Origin: Anodontia alba
Taxonomy: Eukaryota > Mollusca > Bivalvia > Lucinida > Lucinidae
NCBI GenBank assembly: GCA_964016985.1
Contig: OZ024835.1
Span: 66,405,812-66,469,811 of the forward strand
Reading direction: 5' to 3'
Length of the DNA stretch: 64,000 nt
Made by a program: the position numbers and the translations under genes. Positions 39,904-51,218 of this stretch are shown here, one piece after another; positions within the stretch are counted from its first letter, which is position 1, and each line of letters starts with the position of its first letter. The notes under the pieces are model-generated. The model did not search any database. It was not told the origin of the DNA and saw only the letters and a program-made list of their open reading frames with translations.

Positions 39904-40181
39904 CATTACGAAAACACGCCCATTCAAATATGTAGAAAATTTCACCTCTAAAAACTGAAAATTTTCAGATAAAAAACTCTGATATTTTTAATATTTCTGC
40001 TCAAAACATAGATTGTGGGTACTCGTTAGAACCGCCTCGGCGAGGCGGTTCTAACGAGTACCCACAATCTATGTTTTGAGCAGAAATAAGAAAAAAAATG
40101 TATACCCCTGTAAACCCCAGTTTTACTGTATAAAAGTGGGGTTTAAGGGGGTCAGTATTATATAGGCGTGTTTTCATGATG
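39904..40181 (+). mobile_element. CATTACG element joined to half of another TIR element
   Basis: CATTACGAAAACACGCCCAT to GTTTTCATGATG. Together with the half element at 40182-40297 it is flanked by 76-bp direct repeats (39828-39903 and 40298-40373). Confidence 0.92.
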
Positions 40182-40301
40182 ACATACTTAATGACAAACA
40201 GTGCAGATCCAGATCAGTTGGCTTCTGAAGTATCCAACTGATCTGCATCAACTCTGTTTGCAAAGACAGGGTATGTCCGGGTTCGGCATGATAAGGGTTA
40301 A
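40182..40301 (+). mobile_element. TTAACCCTTGTC element, right half
   Basis: It begins at ACTTAATGACAAACAGTGCA and runs to ATGATAAGGGTTAA. The left half is missing and a CATTACG element abuts it. Confidence 0.78.
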
Positions 40302-40563
40302 CATCTCTGTGAAATATATTAATAAACAAGTTTTAGTTTTCAAAAAAAGCTTGGTCTACGCTTAGCACACAATAAATGTTAAAGCTGATTTAAATGCGGA
40401 ATAGTCTTGGGTTCTTTACATGCAAATCTTGGCTAAATCGGCTAAATTCTATAATGCAAAAGGTGAATTCGAAATGATTAAATAAGATCCCGTCCCGTCG
40501 GTCTCTACAAAAGACCCTCACATTAAAATAATTACAGCTAATTGCATTTTGTTATATGCTTAC

Positions 40564-40625
40564 CTCATCAAAAATAGAAGAAATAGTTCAGAATATCAAA
40601 ATTTGTCAATCTGTCACGTGAATGC
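40564..40625 (-). promoter_or_regulatory. Candidate non-coding first exon and promoter of the CEP164-like gene
   Basis: On the minus strand a strong donor (GATGAG then GTAAGC) ends at 40564. An E-box CACGTGAC lies about 50 bp upstream (40613-40620). The sequence between has stops in the relevant frame, so it would be non-coding and could splice to 39440. This rests on sequence signals only. Confidence 0.25.
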
Positions 40626-40984
40626 TATAAATTGCGCTTAGAAGTACCAATGTATCCACCCAATTTAAAAGCGAAATTGTCAAAAAAGAATGTATGTCCC
40701 ATTAAGCTTGATAAACTACAGCAACGGTAACCTTTCAGAATAGATAAATAAGTGCGATGTACCGAAACAGTGCATGTGAATGGAGAACACCTTCTGTACA
40801 TGCAGGTTTTCCAATAAATATTATTCTATTCTATTCTATTCAAGGACCCAGCTAGTCCCGGTGTTTAGTTGTAGACAACGAGCACAAGTCCAATGATGCA
40901 TTGCGGATCAACAATGGGTCCACTTCTGTGTCTCTCTTCATCTCTATGAAGTCTTCGAACATGGTCGTAGAGAATGAGCCTCAA

Positions 40985-41175
40985 CTATCTTCTGACATGT
41001 GCGTCCAACAAGTACTCAAATCAGTCTGCGCATCCGCGCAGTCTGATCAGAGTCTCCTTTGTCCGCATGATGAAACTTTGCATCCTTGGCTATTCAAAAT
41101 GCGTCCAGTGATGATTCTGATTAGACTGCGCGAATGCGCAGTCTGATCTGAATCTTCGCTGGGCGCATATGTCCA
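40985..41175 (+). repeat. GATCAG double hairpin repeat
   Basis: AATCAGTCTGCGCATCCGCG, then a spacer with TTTGCATCCTTGGCTAT, then GATTAGACTGCGCGAATGCG. It is homologous to 45185-45355. Confidence 0.72.
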
Positions 41176-41459
41176 AAGGTGAGTTTTCTGAAAATTTGGC
41201 TTATATATATCTTGGCTATATCTCTATGTAAGAACTTTTTTCAACTTAAAGTATTTTGTCTTATTTCTAAATGAAAACATGACGATGTGTTGTTGGTACT
41301 CATTAGAAGCGCCATGGAAAAGCGCGTCTATTGATTACCCATAATATATGCTTTGTGGGGAAATGTAGATATGTTATTTCGATAATCCATGCACTCACAT
41401 ATTTGTAGAGCCATGCAAGGCATCACATTTTCATCAAAGTTGGGCAGCGCCATGTGAAA

Positions 41460-41555
41460 ACGGGTCTTCGAGCATACGCGGACAGCGAAGGTCCAGATCA
41501 GCCTGCGCATCCGAGCAGTCTGATCAGGGCCTTCACTGTTCGCTTACAGAATCAT
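41460..41555 (+). repeat. GATCAG hairpin repeat
   Basis: GGACAGCGAAGGTCCAGATC and GATCAGGGCCTTCACTGTTC are inverted. Confidence 0.65.
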
Positions 41556-41684
41556 AGGATACTGAAAAATATATCGATATATTACAAAGGTCCTTATCAG
41601 GTTGTACTGCTTCGTTGGCTGACCTGGATCTTTATTGTTCCCATATGCCCAGAATACATATTTTTTTGTGGCACGGCCCATCTT

Positions 41685-42050
41685 ATACAGTATAACTTCA
41701 ATGGCTCGAACCAGGATGGCTTGTTTACCGTGGATGATTCGAACTCGTTTTTCAGTCCCTACAAAATCCTTCCAATATCTCAAGAAAACAAATATTTAGG
41801 GATTGTTTTTCTTATTCATCACGGAATTGTATGTTGTGTGTACTCATTAGAATCGCATAATCGAGGCGATTCTAATGAGTGCACTCAACATAAAATCATT
41901 GTGTAGAAAATCGAAAACATTTCCCTAAATTATCGCTATTTGCTTCCTGAACTGGTGCTATAATTAACCCTCAGTGGCTCGAACTACCCATGTCTCGAAC
42001 GAATTTTCGTGGTCCCAAAGATGTTCGAGCCATTGAGGTTCGACTGTATA
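41685..42050 (+). mobile_element. CAGTCGAAC-type TIR element, copy 2 (intact)
   Basis: TACAGTATAACTTCAATGGC to GAGGTTCGACTGTA form the inverted ends. The internal palindrome is ATTAGAATCGCATAATCGAG. It lacks the nested insertion found in copy 1 and so serves as an empty site. Confidence 0.78.
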
Positions 42051-42180
42051 AGGAAAATCAGAAAGCTTGGATACAAAGCCATATATATCAAAAGGCCGCA
42101 ACCACAACGAATCACAGCTTTCTCGAAGCACAGAAAGAAGAAGGGATGATGAGGAATACAGAGTTACAGACAGAAAAATA

Positions 42181-42380
42181 CAGTGAAACCTGTGTAAGAC
42201 AGCCACCTTTGAAATTGACCTTAGTGGTTGATGTGGAAAGGTGGTTGTCTTATAAAGGTACATGTCATGTAATTTTGCTGGCAAAATTACATGACATGTA
42301 CCTTTATAAGACAGACAACTTTTACCACATCAACCACTATTTAGTCAGTCTCGAAGGTGGCTCTCTTACAGAGGTTTTAC
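42181..42380 (+). mobile_element. CAGTGAAACC foldback element, tandem copy 1
   Basis: An almost perfect palindrome about 200 bp long, centred near 42282 (GGTACATGTCATGTAATTTT and its complement). It starts TA-CAGTGAAACCTGTG as in Tc1/mariner-derived elements. Confidence 0.8.
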
Positions 42381-42583
42381 CAGTGAAACCTTTGTTAGAG
42401 AGTCACCTTTGAGACTGACTTAAAACAGCGATTGGTGTAGAAAAGATGTCTGTCTTATAAAGATACATGTCATAGAATTGTGCAAGCAAAATTACATGAC
42501 ATGTACCTTAATAAAACAGCCACCTTTCCACATCAACCGCTGAAGTCAATCTCAGAGGTGGCTCTCTTACACAGGTTTCACTG
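42381..42583 (+). mobile_element. CAGTGAAACC foldback element, tandem copy 2
   Basis: It directly follows copy 1. The palindrome is similar, and the element ends CACAGGTTTCACTG-TA. No spacer separates the two copies. Confidence 0.8.
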
Positions 42584-42679
42584 TAAGTGAAGATACCCAG
42601 GGAATGCCACAATCACGAAGCACAGCCTTCCTGAGGCACCAGAAGGAGGGATTATGAACAAATAAACAAATGCCACATA

Positions 42680-43303
42680 CGAGGGTCCCACAAAAACTTT
42701 TGTCACTGGGTTCGGATTACTTCAGTGCTACGTTTTATCAAACATATTTTTATTACAAACCTTCAAAGTATCCCCCCTTTACTGAAACACATTTTTGTAA
42801 CCTTTTTACCCAGTCGCGGAACGCAGATGAATAGTTTTCTTTTGGTATCTGTTGGAGACACTGAAAAACAGCGCTGCCAAGAGAACTTCTAGACGTATAC
42901 TTATTTCCAGAAAGCATTTTCTTAAGCCTTGGAAATAAAAAGAAGTCACAGGGACTCAGGTCAGGTGAATAAGGTGGGTGGTTTAAAACTTCCACCTTTT
43001 CAGAAGCCAAAAAAGACTTAATAACCTCACACTTATGAGAGGAGGCGTTGTCATGTAAAAGGTGGACTCGTGACCATCCTTTGCTTGGTCCATGTTCCAA
43101 TGTAACAAGTAAATTGGTCAGTGTATATGACTGCATCTGTTTCAATTTGAAATAACTCGGTCAGTTGGAAAGCAATTTGCACGAAATAAAGGGGTATCAT
43201 TAGCTATTCAACATACTATTGAAGTGCAGTGAAGCATTTTAAAATATACCTGGGATAAAACCAAGGAAGCCTATTAGTGACAGAACTTTTTGCACGACCC
43301 TCG
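42680..43303 (-). mobile_element. Internally deleted mariner element with TIRs
   Basis: The two ends are inverted repeats (CGAGGGTCCCACAAAAACTT against CGAGGGTCGTGCAAAAAGTT), flanked by TA on both sides as expected for Tc1/mariner insertion. At 624 bp it is about half a full element, so it cannot be autonomous. Confidence 0.85.
42753..43145 (-). pseudogene. Mariner transposase C-terminal half
   Basis: The frame of 130 residues carries LLHDNASSH, with the second catalytic Asp, and YSPDLSPCDFFLFP, with the third. They are separated by 34 residues, the D34D spacing of mariner transposases. The N-terminal HTH domain and the first catalytic Asp are gone, so it is non-functional. Confidence 0.88.
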
Positions 43304-43481
43304 TATAAAACCACCGACGCACGAACAAAGAAGAACTTAAATAGGGGATACGCTTTGGTACGATCAGTAGGAAAGCTTCTGGGGGTGGGGGTGCGTTGGT
43401 GGAGGGCTTAAACAGTTAATGCTGATGCCACTCAAAATTACAAATATATGTTCTTCTTCTTCATATAGGTCAGTAGGACGA

Positions 43482-43761
43482 CATCACGGAAACACACCTA
43501 TATAATTTTGACCCCCTTAAACCCCACTTTTATATAGTAAAACTGGGGTTTACAGGGGTATACATTATTTTTCTAATTTCTGCTCAAAATCATAGATTGA
43601 GAGTACTCGTTAGAACCGCCTCCGCGAGGCGGTTCTTACGAGTACCTACAATCAATGTTTTGAGCAGAAATATGAAAAATATCAGAATTTTTATCTGAAA
43701 ACTTTCAGTGTTTTTGGTGGTGAAATTTTCAATATATTTGACTAGGCGTGTTTTCGTAATA
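43482..43761 (-). mobile_element. CATTACG element, full length
   Basis: CATCACGGAAACACACCTAT to GTTTTCGTAATA, with the palindrome nearly intact. Confidence 0.9.
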
Positions 43762-43852
43762 AGGTAGAAGACCCATATTCGGACATAACATACTTTTGTA
43801 ATTTGAAGCGACATCAGAATTAAGGGTAAGGTTTCGCGAGAGTAAAACTGGT

Positions 43853-44065
43853 TTAACCCTAGTCCTGCTGAATCCGGGTATGTCCTGTCTTTATAAACAG
43901 TGTAGTTCCAGTTCAGTTGGCTTCTAAGAAGCCAACGGATCTGGATCTGCACTGTTTGCCATAAAGAATGTGAATTTATAGCAACAATTCGTATCATATG
44001 ATCTGATTGGCTGAAAAATTGAAAAGCGCGTGGCAACTTAATTTATTCAGCAGGACAAGGGTTAA
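43853..44065 (+). mobile_element. TTAACCCTTGTC element, copy 3
   Basis: TTAACCCTAGTCCTGCTGAA to TTCAGCAGGACAAGGGTTAA, with the central CAGTTGGCTTCTAAGAAGCC hairpin. Confidence 0.85.
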
Positions 44066-44152
44066 GCTTTCCAGTAGTTTAATCAGTCCAAGTTGGTTCT
44101 TCTGTTGCAGTTCAACTTTGCTTGTACATCTCGAGGAGAGGAGGTGGGGTTG

Positions 44153-44345
44153 GGGGGAGGTAGTAACTTCCTATATATGGCATAGTACGGATGTGTGTAT
44201 CGAATGGCCCCCTTTTTCAGTACTGCCATGTATAAGGTTAGATTCTTTTTTTGAACAAAAAGTATATGACCCGATTTTTTCTTGATAGGTAAATGAAAGG
44301 CCCCACTTTTCAAAGAATAGACTCGTCCAAGTGATAAGGATAGAA
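44153..44345 (-). mobile_element. GTACGGGTGTGCGAGCC element, right half
   Basis: GTAGTAACTTCCTATATATG and GTACGGATGTGTGTATCGAA, in reverse orientation. The other half lies at 44541-44705, separated by unrelated DNA. Confidence 0.65.
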
Positions 44346-44540
44346 GAGTCCACTAAGAATAACTAGGTTAGACAGCTGAGCAAATGTGTGCCAGTGTACA
44401 AGATGATAGATAAATGGCGTTTAATTTGTGAATTACAATTATATTTATTTTTTGATTTGTAAACATGTATGCAAACAGCGAAGAGTAGATTCTATATGAA
44501 AGGGAATAAAAAATTAAAGGGCAGTATATGATTAGGTCAA

Positions 44541-44705
44541 CATTTCAGACGACCAAGTATGTAAATGGGTCTGTTTTTTTTTTGTTTTTTTTTTTTTTTT
44601 TTTTTGTTTGTTTTTTGTTGTTGTTGTTTTTGTCAAAGGCCAGGTATATAAATGCGGTAGTTTTCGAAATACTGGCTCGCACACCCATACCACAATTACC
44701 CCCCA
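44541..44705 (-). mobile_element. GTACGGGTGTGCGAGCC element, left half
   Basis: ATGTAAATGGGTC, a T-run, GCCAGGTATATAAATG and GGCTCGCACACCCATACC match the left half in reverse orientation. Confidence 0.65.
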
Positions 44706-45184
44706 AGTTATCCCCCATCCCCTTCCCCCTCCCCCTCTCCCCCCCACCCCCACCCCATGCGTTGTACATCTGTCGTTTCATATGTGGCGTTTGTTCTATG
44801 ATTATTTTCCTCATCTCTCCTTCCTTTGCTGCCTAGGAAAGGCGACGCTTCGTGATTGTGGCCCTAAATTTTAATGTTTACTTTAAATCTTTAAATTCAT
44901 GTATGTGGAAGCTATAATGTCAACCGTTATAATTAATTTGTGAAAAGTACATAGCGAACTAGATTATTGATTTTAAAAAAAATGTGTTAGAATGCAGACA
45001 TGAATCACATTAAATTCAACTTACGTCTAAAATGAAATCATACACAGTATCCTGAACTGTTCTAAATCCTTGTTTGTGTCGTGTGGAATCACGGAAATAC
45101 TGGCAACATAAAAATAGTTCGACCCATAACGTTATATTTTGATGTTAGAGCCGAAGCATGAGAAACTGTACCTTCTTACATGTG

Positions 45185-45355
45185 TGCCTTGCGAAACCTC
45201 AAATCAGCCTGCGCGTCCACGCAGTCTGATCAAAATATTCATTGTCCCCATGGAGAACCTTTGCATCCTTGGCTATCTAAAATGCGCTCAGTGAAGATTC
45301 AGATCAGACTGCGCGAATGCGCAGTCTGATCTGAATCGTCACTGGACGCATAGTA
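45185..45355 (+). repeat. GATCAG double hairpin repeat
   Basis: AATCAGCCTGCGCGTCCACG, then TTTGCATCCTTGGCTATCTA, then GATCAGACTGCGCGAATGCG. The layout is the same as at 41 kb. Confidence 0.72.
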
Positions 45356-45747
45356 GGTTTGTTAAAATTACGACACATAAAAAAGTTCTTTTGTAGAAAC
45401 TCGTAGTTAAAATGTGGGCTCAAATTCCAATTATTGATTTTGGTGGATATAAACAAATAACTGAGGGTTCATAGATATCGAACCGCGTAATTATATATAG
45501 GGCAGAAGGCATATGTGGACATCGCAAGCCCTGTCTATCTATCTCTCGATACGGAGTCAGTCAATTTCTGATCATTACCTCAGGTGGGCGAATGGCTAAA
45601 TTTAGTTAAGCAAACAAAAAAAAAAATCATATTCATGAATGGGTCATGAGCAAGTTGTTCATGTACATCAGAGATATGCCAGTGTCATCCCAGTGGGCAT
45701 ATGAATGGGTCATTTAAAGGTAATACATCAGAGATATGCCAATGTCA

Positions 45748-45850
45748 CCCCAGTGGGCATATAACGTTAAGACAACGTCGCATCAACGTCGATGCAACAT
45801 CATGACATGTTGCATCGACGTTGATCCGACGTTGTATAAACGTCATGGGA
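45748..45850. repeat. ACGT-phased palindrome 5
   Basis: CCCAGTGGGCATATAACGTT to GTTGTATAAACGTCATGGGA, with ACGT cores spaced 11-12 bp. A short duplicate of its left flank is at 45669-45709. Confidence 0.82.
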
Positions 45851-45881
45851 TTTGTTTACGAATCTTCACTGCGAATGTCAT

Positions 45882-45997
45882 CCCAGCAGGCATATAACGT
45901 TAAGACAACGTCGTATCAACGTCGATTCAACGTCATGACGTGCGTTGCAGCGACGTTGATCCGACGTTGTATTAATGTCATGTGCGTGCCCACTGGG
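45882..45997. repeat. ACGT-phased palindrome 6
   Basis: CCCAGCAGGCATATAACGTT to TGTGCGTGCCCACTGGG. It lies 31 bp after palindrome 5, separated by an ACGAATCTTCACT motif that also occurs after palindrome 6. Confidence 0.82.
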
Positions 45998-46504
45998 ATT
46001 TTTACGAATCTTCACTACAACTGTTGTAGTTCCGTATGGTGGCCGTAAAATGTCGCCCCGTACATCACTATAGTGTAACTGATATTTTCCGGTACTTACT
46101 TTTTTATCACAGCCCATTCCGAGAGTTTTTCAAAACATATACTGTACTGGTGAGGCCTAATTGGCCGAAAGTTGTTAGGGTGGCCAAAAAAAAAGCTAGG
46201 GTGGCAACAATTAAAAAACTGAGAATTCAGCTATTTTCATTTTTGTGTGTGAACGCATTGCTCTCAAGATTGGAATTTTTGAGAAAAAAAAACAATCTTG
46301 GGTCATTAATTAGGCTTAAATGACCGAAATTAGCTAGGCTAACACAACAAACTTATATACTCCAGTTATTTTCTATCTTGTGTGCTAGTTCATTGCACAA
46401 AGACGCAATTCCTTTAAGAATCGTTTTTATCTTCACTACAGCTGGTGTCAGAGTCACGTGACGGCTAAAACATATCATCTTGTACTTCACTACAGTTTAT
46501 ATTT

Positions 46505-46722
46505 GAGCCAGCGCACGACAAAACCTATAATAAGACTCAGATCAGCCTGCACATCCGCCCAGTATGGTAAGGGCTCTCGTTTATTCATCTTTGGATAGCC
46601 CGGAGGCTGTAGAAGGCACATGCGATCAGCAAAGACTCTGATCAGACTGCGCGGAAGCGCAGGCTGATCTGAGTCTTCGCTGGTCGCACAAGTCTTATTG
46701 TAGGTTTTGTCGGGTGCTGCTC
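46505..46722 (+). mobile_element. Double-hairpin TIR element, copy 2
   Basis: GAGCCAGCGCACGACAAAAC to GTTTTGTCGGGTGCTGCTC, with two GATCAG hairpins. One is degenerate. Confidence 0.85.
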
Positions 46723-46881
46723 ATTTTCCGGTTCTTAATGGACCTTGAGCCCTTTAGAGGGTTTTGTAAATATTATAGGAGGGTCACTGATGAGACCGTA
46801 TTCTGTCTTTGGACTCAGTGACCGCACATTCCTAAACCTTGTACATGTATAGATGACAAGTTCTGTACTTTGTTTTCATAC

Positions 46882-47119
46882 GAGCCGGAACACAGCATTT
46901 CCTACACGATTGCATGTACACCCAGCGAAGACTCAGATCAGCCTGCGCATCCGCGCAGTCTGATCAAAGTCTTCCCAGGGCACTCAGTGGGTAGCCAAGG
47001 ACCCAACGCATCTTCAGACGGACAGTGAAGACTCTGATCAGAATGCGCGGATGCGCAGGCTGATTTCAGTCTTCGCTGGGCGCACATGCAATCTTGTAGG
47101 AAACGCTGTGTCCCGGCTC
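46882..47119 (+). mobile_element. Double-hairpin TIR element, copy 3
   Basis: GAGCCGGAACACAGCATTTC to AAACGCTGTGTCCCGGCTC. The inner AGCGAAGACTCAGATCAGCC modules are the same as in copy 2, but the outer ends differ. Confidence 0.85.
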
Positions 47120-47203
47120 AGCTGTTATGTTTCCTTATTCCGATGCTAGTATTATGGTAATTTTCCTTCAAAGACTGCTCTCTACTTTCTTTCAGTTTGA
47201 TAA

Positions 47204-47352
47204 GCCGGGCTCGATGGCTCAGATGAATGCGCGTCCGACTGGTGATCAGGATGTTTGGGGTTCGAACCCCTCCGGGCAGGCAAAATTCTTTCGTGGAGAT
47301 TGATCATATTGAAATATTTTCTACCGTCATTCTCTCCCTTCCGCTGATCATT
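47204..47352 (+). mobile_element. tRNA-derived SINE, copy 1 (3' truncated)
   Basis: The head has an A box (TGGCTCAGATGAATGCG) and a B box (GGTTCGAACCCC). It is followed by the family body ATTCTTTCGTGGAGATTGAT and CATTCTCTCCCTTCCGCTGA, then diverges. Confidence 0.8.
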
Positions 47353-48470
47353 GTCTATACTGTTTGCATTCAATACAGGAATACAGGTCACCGATTTCAT
47401 AATCCAGTTCAAGTTACTATAGGCGTTATACTGAACACGCGCTTCAACCTTGCATTGATTCTGAAATCACATCAGACATTTTATCAAAATTCTTTTTGTT
47501 AACAAATGAGTATCGTAAAGATGTCAGTAATAATTTCTGATCCAGGTTGTTTTAGGAATACCAAATCCCCCACTGTTTGCTACAAATATAACAAACATAT
47601 TCGTAGTGCCATGTTAAGTTTTAATAAACTGGTTTCGGATCTTAATATTGAGACTAGTATGCCCGTTTGACGAGATTGGCAGCACTCAAAATATTGTTAT
47701 TAACCAGCCGGGCAGGCCATTAGAGGGAATTTGAAATTTCTGGTTCTAGAATTCGATCAATTTAATGTCTATTCAAGGGCCCAAAATGTAGATTCCCATC
47801 ACGACTTCGCTTAATGTCGGCAAGAAATGGCTGGCGCTTTCGAAGGATTTTGTAAATGCTAGTGCAGACGAGAACATGGTGAGCCTAATGCTATAAATGA
47901 TCGCAAAGGTTTTAGCATTTTTTTTATATTATTTCAGGACCTTCATGAAAATATCTTTTGGTTCCGGTCGACAAAGGTGTTAACAATGCTAATATTCTGT
48001 TGCGTCTGCTCTGGGTCTGCTCTGTTGGCAAATTACCCTTTTAAGGGTTTACAGACTAAAATGGATTAAAGATAAGAACAACTCTCTAGATAAATGTAAG
48101 TTTCTTTTATTTACAAATGACCTGATTATGTTAATAATGCATAGATACAAAACGTAGAGTCTTTACGGTAAAATGCTTGCATAAAATGAGGGCTTCAATG
48201 GGTTTTATTGATAAGTGAATTTCGACCCTAAAAATTACTGAGAAATTCTGAGGGAATAATTTTACCGGTTAGCGACATAGGTGGGCAACTGACCTTTTGC
48301 CGCTAAATGGTTGCTCTGAAGTTTACTTTTAGGCTGCAATTTTACCGAATACTGATTTCAGAGGTACCCTATTGAGACCCTCTAAAATACATACTTCTCA
48401 GTTATAGATAAGGCAATATTTTCACATACAAAATTTTGATATTTTCTTATTTCTCCAGAAGAAAAAACAA
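47353..48470. other. No gene recognised
   Basis: AT-rich. A lone hairpin follows at 48478-48535 (GGGTATTCTTTAGAAGCGCC and its complement), a variant of the TTAGAACCGCCTC palindrome without known ends. Confidence 0.45.
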
Positions 48471-48660
48471 CAACATATTGCGGGTATTCTTTAGAAGCGC
48501 CTCTGTGAGGCGCTTCTAATGAATACCCACAATATATTTTTGATATGAGAAAATTATTTTACAGGACCCCCATCTTATCTAGAGCTAGATATATATATAT
48601 CAGTCGTGCTAATTTCGCTATATAATATGGGAAATGAAGAAGAGATGGCTATTAAACATA

Positions 48661-48859
48661 TTAAGCCTAGTCATACTGAATAAAGCATGATGCCTCGCCC
48701 ACTACTCATATTTAGCCAATCAGATTACTTGATCCAGGTTGTTGAAACAAACGCACATTCTAACTGACAAACAGTGCAGATCCAGATCAGTTGGCTTCTT
48801 CTGGATCTACACTGTTTGCAAAGGCAGGGTTTATCCGGGTTCAGTAGGACTAGGGTTAA
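48661..48859 (+). mobile_element. TTAACCCTTGTC element, copy 4
   Basis: TTAAGCCTAGTCATACTGAA to TTCAGTAGGACTAGGGTTAA. One hairpin arm is shortened. Confidence 0.78.
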
Positions 48860-49033
48860 AACAGATAGATTTATGTCGTAAAAAGGGATGCAAGTAAAGG
48901 AAAATTTACTTAAAAAACTGCATGATTCTGATAATCCGTCAAATAACGTTAACATCTATATACAGTAAATATCCACTTTTAAGACTACTTAGCTATTAAG
49001 AGCATCTTTTGCCGGTCCAAAACGCTTTTTTTA

Positions 49034-49379
49034 CAGCGAAACCTCGTTACAACGACAGCGTTTGTTCCAAAAGACGTTGCCATTAAAATGAATTCGCTGT
49101 TGTAAAGAATCCTTCATGAGCAGGTTGATATGTAAGGAGGGCCTTGTTTTGTTCTTATTTCCTAACGGAACACAATTTTTGGATATTTGTTAGAATCGCC
49201 TCATTGAGGCGATTCTTACAAACACCAAACATATATTTCTTTAAAGTATTGAATGTAATATTCTTGCATAATTTGTGACTAATTGTTACCTCTTTAGCGA
49301 AGGTTTCGTGACAGTCAAATTGTCATTATAACGAATTTTGTCGTTGTAAAAAGAGTGTCGGTATAAAAAGGCTGTCTGT
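49034..49379 (+). mobile_element. CAGYGAAAC-type TIR element, copy 2
   Basis: Starts TTACAGCGAAACCTCGTTAC and ends CTGTCTGTA. It carries the same internal TTAGAATCGCCTC palindrome and the flanking GACGTTGCCATTAAA and TTCGTGACAGTCAAATTGTC segments as copy 1. Confidence 0.75.
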
Positions 49380-49555
49380 AATCAATATTTAGACTACCCA
49401 ACTAATAAGGCTACTTTTAATCAGTCATATAAAAGTCGGTTTAATAGCGGAATTTTACTTTACTCTTTTTTTTTTCAAAATACAATATGGGGGTAGAGGG
49501 CGTGGGGATACAACATTACACACAGACTTGTTAACGTAATGTTGCCAAAAAACTA

Positions 49556-49557
<2 letters not shown>

Positions 49558-49591
<34 letters not shown>

Positions 49592-49616
49592 AAAAAAAAA
49601 TTAAAAAAAAAAAAAA
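49558..49616 (+). repeat. A-rich tract
   Basis: Nearly pure A over 58 bp. It is not followed by a recognisable retroelement end. Confidence 0.9.
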
Positions 49617-49731
49617 TTACAAAGTACATACAAGCAGATCTTAAATTCGCCAAGTCTTAATGCTGATTTGGTGTTTAAGGTTTCTTTCAAACTATATTTA
49701 TGATACAAATATATATATAGTAAACAAAACA

Positions 49732-49969
49732 GAGCCAGCGCACGATAAAACCTACAAAAAAACTTGTGCGACCAGCGAAGACTCAGATCAGCCTGCGCAT
49801 TCGCGCAGTCTGATCAGAGTGTTCGTTGATCGCATGTGCCTTCTACAGCCTCCGGGCTATCTACAAAGGGATACACGAGAACCCTTGTCATACTGGGTGG
49901 ATGTACAAGCTGATCTGCGTCTTTGCTGGTCACAAAGGTCTTATTGTAGGTTTTGTCGTGCGGTGGCTC
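49732..49969 (+). mobile_element. Double-hairpin TIR element, copy 4
   Basis: GAGCCAGCGCACGATAAAAC to GTTTTGTCGTGCGGTGGCTC. The left hairpin is intact; the right one is decayed. Confidence 0.85.
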
Positions 49970-49994
49970 AAACCTTATTAAAATTTTAGGGCAA

Positions 49995-50260
49995 ACATTG
50001 TTAGGACTAATGCTGACCGGATACTCTTAATACATTTTCCACCATTTTCTTACAGGGGAGATAACTTTTCTGCTTTCCTGTACACAGAATCTCTTCCAAT
50101 AAGGGTTCTACTTTAAAAGGAAAGAATTTGCTCCCCGTGGGAGCAAATTCTTTCCTTTTAGAGTAGACCCCTATTCCGAATGGGAGGCAATACTGAATAG
50201 TTAGCTCTCTTGAAAGTGAATCCATTCCTCTTAAGGTGCCCCAATATTTAGGGTATACAC
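49995..50260 (+). mobile_element. GGAAAGAATTTGCTCC hairpin element
   Basis: The central palindrome GGAAAGAATTTGCTCCCCGT and its complement is flanked by AGTAGACCCC-type arms and GGAGGYAAtA motifs. The ends are not sharply defined. Confidence 0.6.
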
Positions 50261-50289
50261 GGTATGTATCGGAAAAAATCTTTGCAATG

Positions 50290-50650
50290 GACATCAGTAT
50301 AACTTGTTTTGTTTGTTTTGTTTGTTTATTCGTTTTTACGTCACTTTCAACAATCTTTCAGTCATATCGCCGCGGTGTTGGGATGCGGGTGGGAGCTCAA
50401 TGCTCACATTTAGAGTGCTGCCTCACTAAAATATCGCGCCCCAGACATTTGACATGATATTCCACCCAGTCACATTATACTGACTCCAGGCCGACCAGTT
50501 CTGATTCCTAGTTCTACTTTCTTAATGCTGAGCGTCAAGCGAAAGAGCAGCTAGTACCATTTTTAAATTCTTTGGTATGACCCGACCGGGGATCGAATCT
50601 GCAACCTCCCGGTCACAAAGTGGACGCTCTATCAACTGAGTCACTGTGCA
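50290..50650 (-). mobile_element. Second SINE type with tRNA-like head
   Basis: On the minus strand the head at 50650-50580 has CAGTTGATAGAGCGTCC (A box) and AGATTCGATCCCCGG (B box). A body of about 280 bp follows and ends in AAACAAAC-like repeats near 50300. It is unrelated to the 47.2-kb SINE. The family name was not assigned. Confidence 0.65.
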
Positions 50651-50771
50651 GACGGACATTAAGTGGTATAAACTACTCGGGACTTAAAATCTGGTTTCAT
50701 GTGCACCCATATCCCGCTGATAGAATTCTAGCTAAACATAATTGTTCTTTTAGCAGAAAAATAAAAACAAT

Positions 50772-51050
50772 CAGCACGAAAACATGCCTATATAATTTTG
50801 ACCCCCTTAAACCCCACTTTTATATAGTAAAACTGGGGTTTACAGGGGTATACATTATTTTTCTTATTTCTGCTCAAAAACATAGATAGTGGGTACTCGT
50901 TAGAACCGCCTCATCGAGGCGGTTCTAACGAGTACTCACAATCTATGTTTTGAGCAGAATTATGTAAATTATCAGAGTTTTTTACCTGAAAAATTTCGGT
51001 TTTTGGAGGTGATATTTTCTATACATTTGAATAGGCGTGTTTTCGTAATG
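50772..51050 (-). mobile_element. CATTACG element, full length
   Basis: AGCACGAAAACATGCCTAT to GTTTTCGTAATG, with the palindrome intact. Confidence 0.9.
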
Positions 51051-51218
51051 AAAAACAAAAGAAATTACTATTAAAATCACAGTGAGCCCGACCACAGACA
51101 AGTAAGGTCAGGCACAAGTCATTAAGAAAATGATAAGGACTGGGCCGTCATAGAGTCTGTGGTCCGACCCACCTTCGTGCTATTGATAAGTGCAGCAGAT
51201 TTGTCTGCCTTGACTGGG

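Noticed and set aside
40725..40745. Possible RFX X-box upstream of the CEP164-like gene (GCAACGGTAAC)
   Set aside because: The two half-sites point the same way instead of forming the inverted X-box, so it is not supportable.
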